Shown here piece after piece: positions 6,835-8,121 of a stretch of 8,121 nucleotides of DNA. Made by a program: the position numbers and the translations under genes. Position 1 is the first letter of the stretch, and every line of letters begins with the position of its first letter. Under the pieces are notes generated by a model. That model made no database searches. It was not told where the DNA came from and was given only the letters and a program-made list of their open reading frames with translations. The DNA lies in assembly GCA_030597485.1 (NCBI GenBank), contig JAUVRU010000062.1:1-8121 (forward strand), written 5' to 3'. Source of the DNA: Anaerolineae bacterium (lineage in GTDB: Bacteria; Chloroflexota; Anaerolineae; 4572-78; NAK82).

Positions 6835-7809
6835 GTGTTGAATCGAAAACATCTCTTGAACCTGTTGAAGATAACGGTCAGCCTGGTACTGGTTGTGGTG
6901 ATATTGCGCAGCGTAGATGTCACCGTCCTGTGGCAGGTAATCCGCCACGCCAACCCATGGTATTTGGTGGGCGCGTTGGCTGCATCAATGGCTGGTGTCG
7001 TCCTGCGAGCATATCGCTGGCAGATCCTCGTCAATGACCAGGGAGTGACGGCCTCACTGGGCGAGCTGACCGCCCTTTGGTTTGTCAGTTTTCTGTTCAC
7101 AAACATTCTTCCCAGCGGGATTGGTGGCGACGCGGTCAGGGCGTACGAGCTTTCTCGCAGCAGCGAACGAGGTGCTCAAGCGGTTACCAGCGTCCTGGTC
7201 GATCGTTTCGTAGGCCTTTTCGCATTGCAGACCATTGCGCTGGTGGCACTGGCCTTCAGCTGGCGGCTGATGCCCGACCAGCTTGTGTTCATCACTGTGC
7301 TTCTCTTTAGCATAAGCCTGCTGGCAGCCGCAGTTCTGGCGTTCCCACCGCTGTGGAACGCGGCGGAGAAGTGGATACCCTTCTTCGACCGGCTTCTCTC
7401 CATCAAGTTCATCCGCTCCCTGGTCGATTCGCTGCAGAGCTACACCCACTCCGCTTTGCTGCGGGCGTTTGCTGTGGGGCTGGTGTTCAATATCCTGCTT
7501 ATCACCATCACTGTGTTGGTCGCCAGAGGGCTCGGCGATACCCTTCCCTTGCCGTACTACATGATATTTGTGCCGATCGCTTCTATAGTGATCCTCGTCC
7601 CTATCTCGTTTGCTGGGCTGGGTGTGCGCGAGGGAACCTACGTCTTTCTTTTCTCACTGGTCGGTGTAAGCCGAGAAATGGCACTGTCAATCTCGCTGCT
7701 GATTTATGCTGTGGGTACGGTAGCCCCAGGCATAGTGGGAGGGGCCATCTACATAGTGCGCAACGTCCGAGGGACACGTAGATATGGAATGCCCAAGGAC
7801 ATACCGTGA
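6835..7809 (+). CDS. Flippase-like integral membrane protein (UPF0104/AglD2, LPG-synthase TM family)
   Basis: The product (324 residues from GTG, or 323 from TTG 6838) is a polytopic membrane protein of the lysylphosphatidylglycerol-synthase transmembrane (UPF0104) family. The soluble aminoacyl-transfer domain of true MprF is absent. It is therefore better read as a flippase-like or AglD2-type protein, often found with glycosyltransferases. Motifs seen are VVLRAYRWQIL (55-65), the signature LFTNILPSGIGGDAVRAYELSR (87-108), VLVDRFVGLFAL (120-131), and the C-terminal VPISFAGLGVREGTYVFLF (255-273), which matches the family's P-x(4)-GLG-x-RE pattern. About eight hydrophobic segments are present (near 10-26, 43-57, 79-93, 125-142, 150-170, 210-230, 241-263, 284-308), ending in a basic tail RNVRGTRRYG. 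Related proteins in archaea and bacteria are tied to lipid-linked glycan assembly, but their biochemical role is poorly settled. The stop overlaps the next start (GTGA). Confidence 0.9.
   Translation: MLNRKHLLNLLKITVSLVLVVVILRSVDVTVLWQVIRHANPWYLVGALAASMAGVVLRAYRWQILVNDQGVTASLGELTALWFVSFLFTNILPSGIGGDAVRAYELSRSSERGAQAVTSVLVDRFVGLFALQTIALVALAFSWRLMPDQLVFITVLLFSISLLAAAVLAFPPLWNAAEKWIPFFDRLLSIKFIRSLVDSLQSYTHSALLRAFAVGLVFNILLITITVLVARGLGDTLPLPYYMIFVPIASIVILVPISFAGLGVREGTYVFLFSLVGVSREMALSISLLIYAVGTVAPGIVGGAIYIVRNVRGTRRYGMPKDIP
7795..7799 (+). promoter_or_regulatory. Shine-Dalgarno AAGGA for the last gene
   Basis: AAGGA lies 6 bases before GTG 7806, inside the end of the flippase-like gene. It supports translation of the last reading frame from that GTG and argues that the frame is a real gene. 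Confidence 0.6.
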
Positions 7810-8078
7810 ATCGTAACCGGACCCAGCCCATATCGCTTTATCTCGTTCCCACAGGCTTGCTGCTGACCAATCTCCTTATCCTGGCCACAGACGTGTCCCC
7901 GTTGCGCCTGGCAGCGGCGCTTGCTCTCATTTTCGTTCTTCCCGGGCTGGCCTGGCTACAGGCTGTGGATTGGTTCCAGACGCGCTGCAGCCTCGAACGC
8001 CTCGTGTTGACAGGCGGCCTGTCAGTCGCTACTGCCTCGATCTCGATGTCGGCAGCGGCACACAGGCCACAACCGTAG
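7806..8078 (+). CDS. N-terminal part of an unidentified membrane protein, ended by an in-frame TAG
   Basis: From GTG 7806 the frame gives 90 residues up to TAG 8076-8078. It overlaps the previous stop by 4 bases (GTGA) and has a good AAGGA ribosome site, so it is likely the next gene of the operon. Two hydrophobic helices are clear: SLYLVPTGLLLTNLLILA (10-27) and LRLAAALALIFVLPGLAWLQAV (33-54). The second contains the LPG turn common at the N-terminus of large polytopic envelope proteins in this type of cluster. After CSLERLVLTGGLSVATASIS (61-80) a third helix seems to begin, but the frame stops at HRPQP. The codons beyond the TAG, in the same frame, still read like membrane protein. The 90-residue product is therefore probably a truncated fragment of a longer protein or reflects a sequence error. 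I do not recognise a specific family and assign no function. Confidence 0.6.
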   Translation: MNRNRTQPISLYLVPTGLLLTNLLILATDVSPLRLAAALALIFVLPGLAWLQAVDWFQTRCSLERLVLTGGLSVATASISMSAAAHRPQP

Positions 8079-8121
8079 AACCTAGCCCAAACCTTGATTG
8101 CCCTGGATGCCGCCACCCTGA
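8076..8121 (+). other. In-frame TAG followed by coding-like continuation to the window edge
   Basis: After the TAG (8076-8078) the same frame stays open to base 8121 and reads NLAQTLIALDAATL, a hydrophobic helix-like stretch with no further stop. This could be a nonsense mutation (TGG to TAG, for instance), a sequencing error near a contig end, or chance over 14 codons. TAG also ends the TatD gene here, so genome-wide reassignment of TAG is unlikely. Confidence 0.45.

Noticed and set aside
7806..8121. Stop codon reassignment of TAG in this organism
   Set aside because: The TatD gene also ends properly at a TAG (357-359) after its expected C-terminus, so TAG appears to work as a stop here. 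A mutation or sequence error explains the right-edge TAG more simply.

Overview
The window is a dense, single-strand (+) gene cluster with no RNA genes, CRISPR arrays or mobile elements that I can see. Base composition is high in G+C (around 60% by eye). Start usage is mixed (ATG, GTG, TTG), genes are separated by 0-26 bases, and several overlap by 4-8 bases. The gene families fit a Chloroflexota-like bacterium (Anaerolineae/Caldilineae type): large GT-C membrane glycosyltransferases with extra C-terminal domains, next to a flippase-like lysylphosphatidylglycerol-synthase-type membrane protein. That assignment is an inference from family style and not from a marker gene.

Layout from left to right: (1) the C-terminal part of a TatD-family metal-dependent hydrolase, cut by the left edge (1-359). 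(2) A GT2 glycosyltransferase of the WbbL/rhamnosyltransferase type (386-1351). (3) A GT4-like glycosyltransferase (1357-2535). (4) A multi-pass GT-C-like membrane protein with two tandem copies of a C-terminal beta-rich domain, started at a TTG (2528-4876). (5) A second GT-C protein of the GT39/PMT type with three C-terminal TPR repeats (4873-6813). (6) A UPF0104/AglD2-like integral membrane protein (6835-7809). (7) The beginning of another membrane protein (7806 onward), interrupted by an in-frame TAG at 8076-8078 just before the right edge.

The genes from 386 onward read as one operon for building an envelope or exported glycan. Two cytoplasmic enzymes (GT2, GT4) could add sugars from nucleotide-sugar donors. 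Two GT-C membrane enzymes could add sugars on the outer face from polyprenyl-phosphate donors. A flippase-like membrane protein is coupled to them. The glycan itself, the donors and the acceptors cannot be read from this window. The left TatD gene is a housekeeping-type gene that probably marks the cluster's left border, although only 26 bases without an obvious terminator separate it from the GT2 gene.

There is no intergenic stretch above 300 bases. I do not see a clearly new system. The points most worth checking are the duplicated C-terminal domain on one GT-C enzyme, the TPR tail on the other, the interrupted reading frame at the right edge, and a small AGGC repeat whose expansion by one unit would fuse the GT2 and GT4 reading frames.
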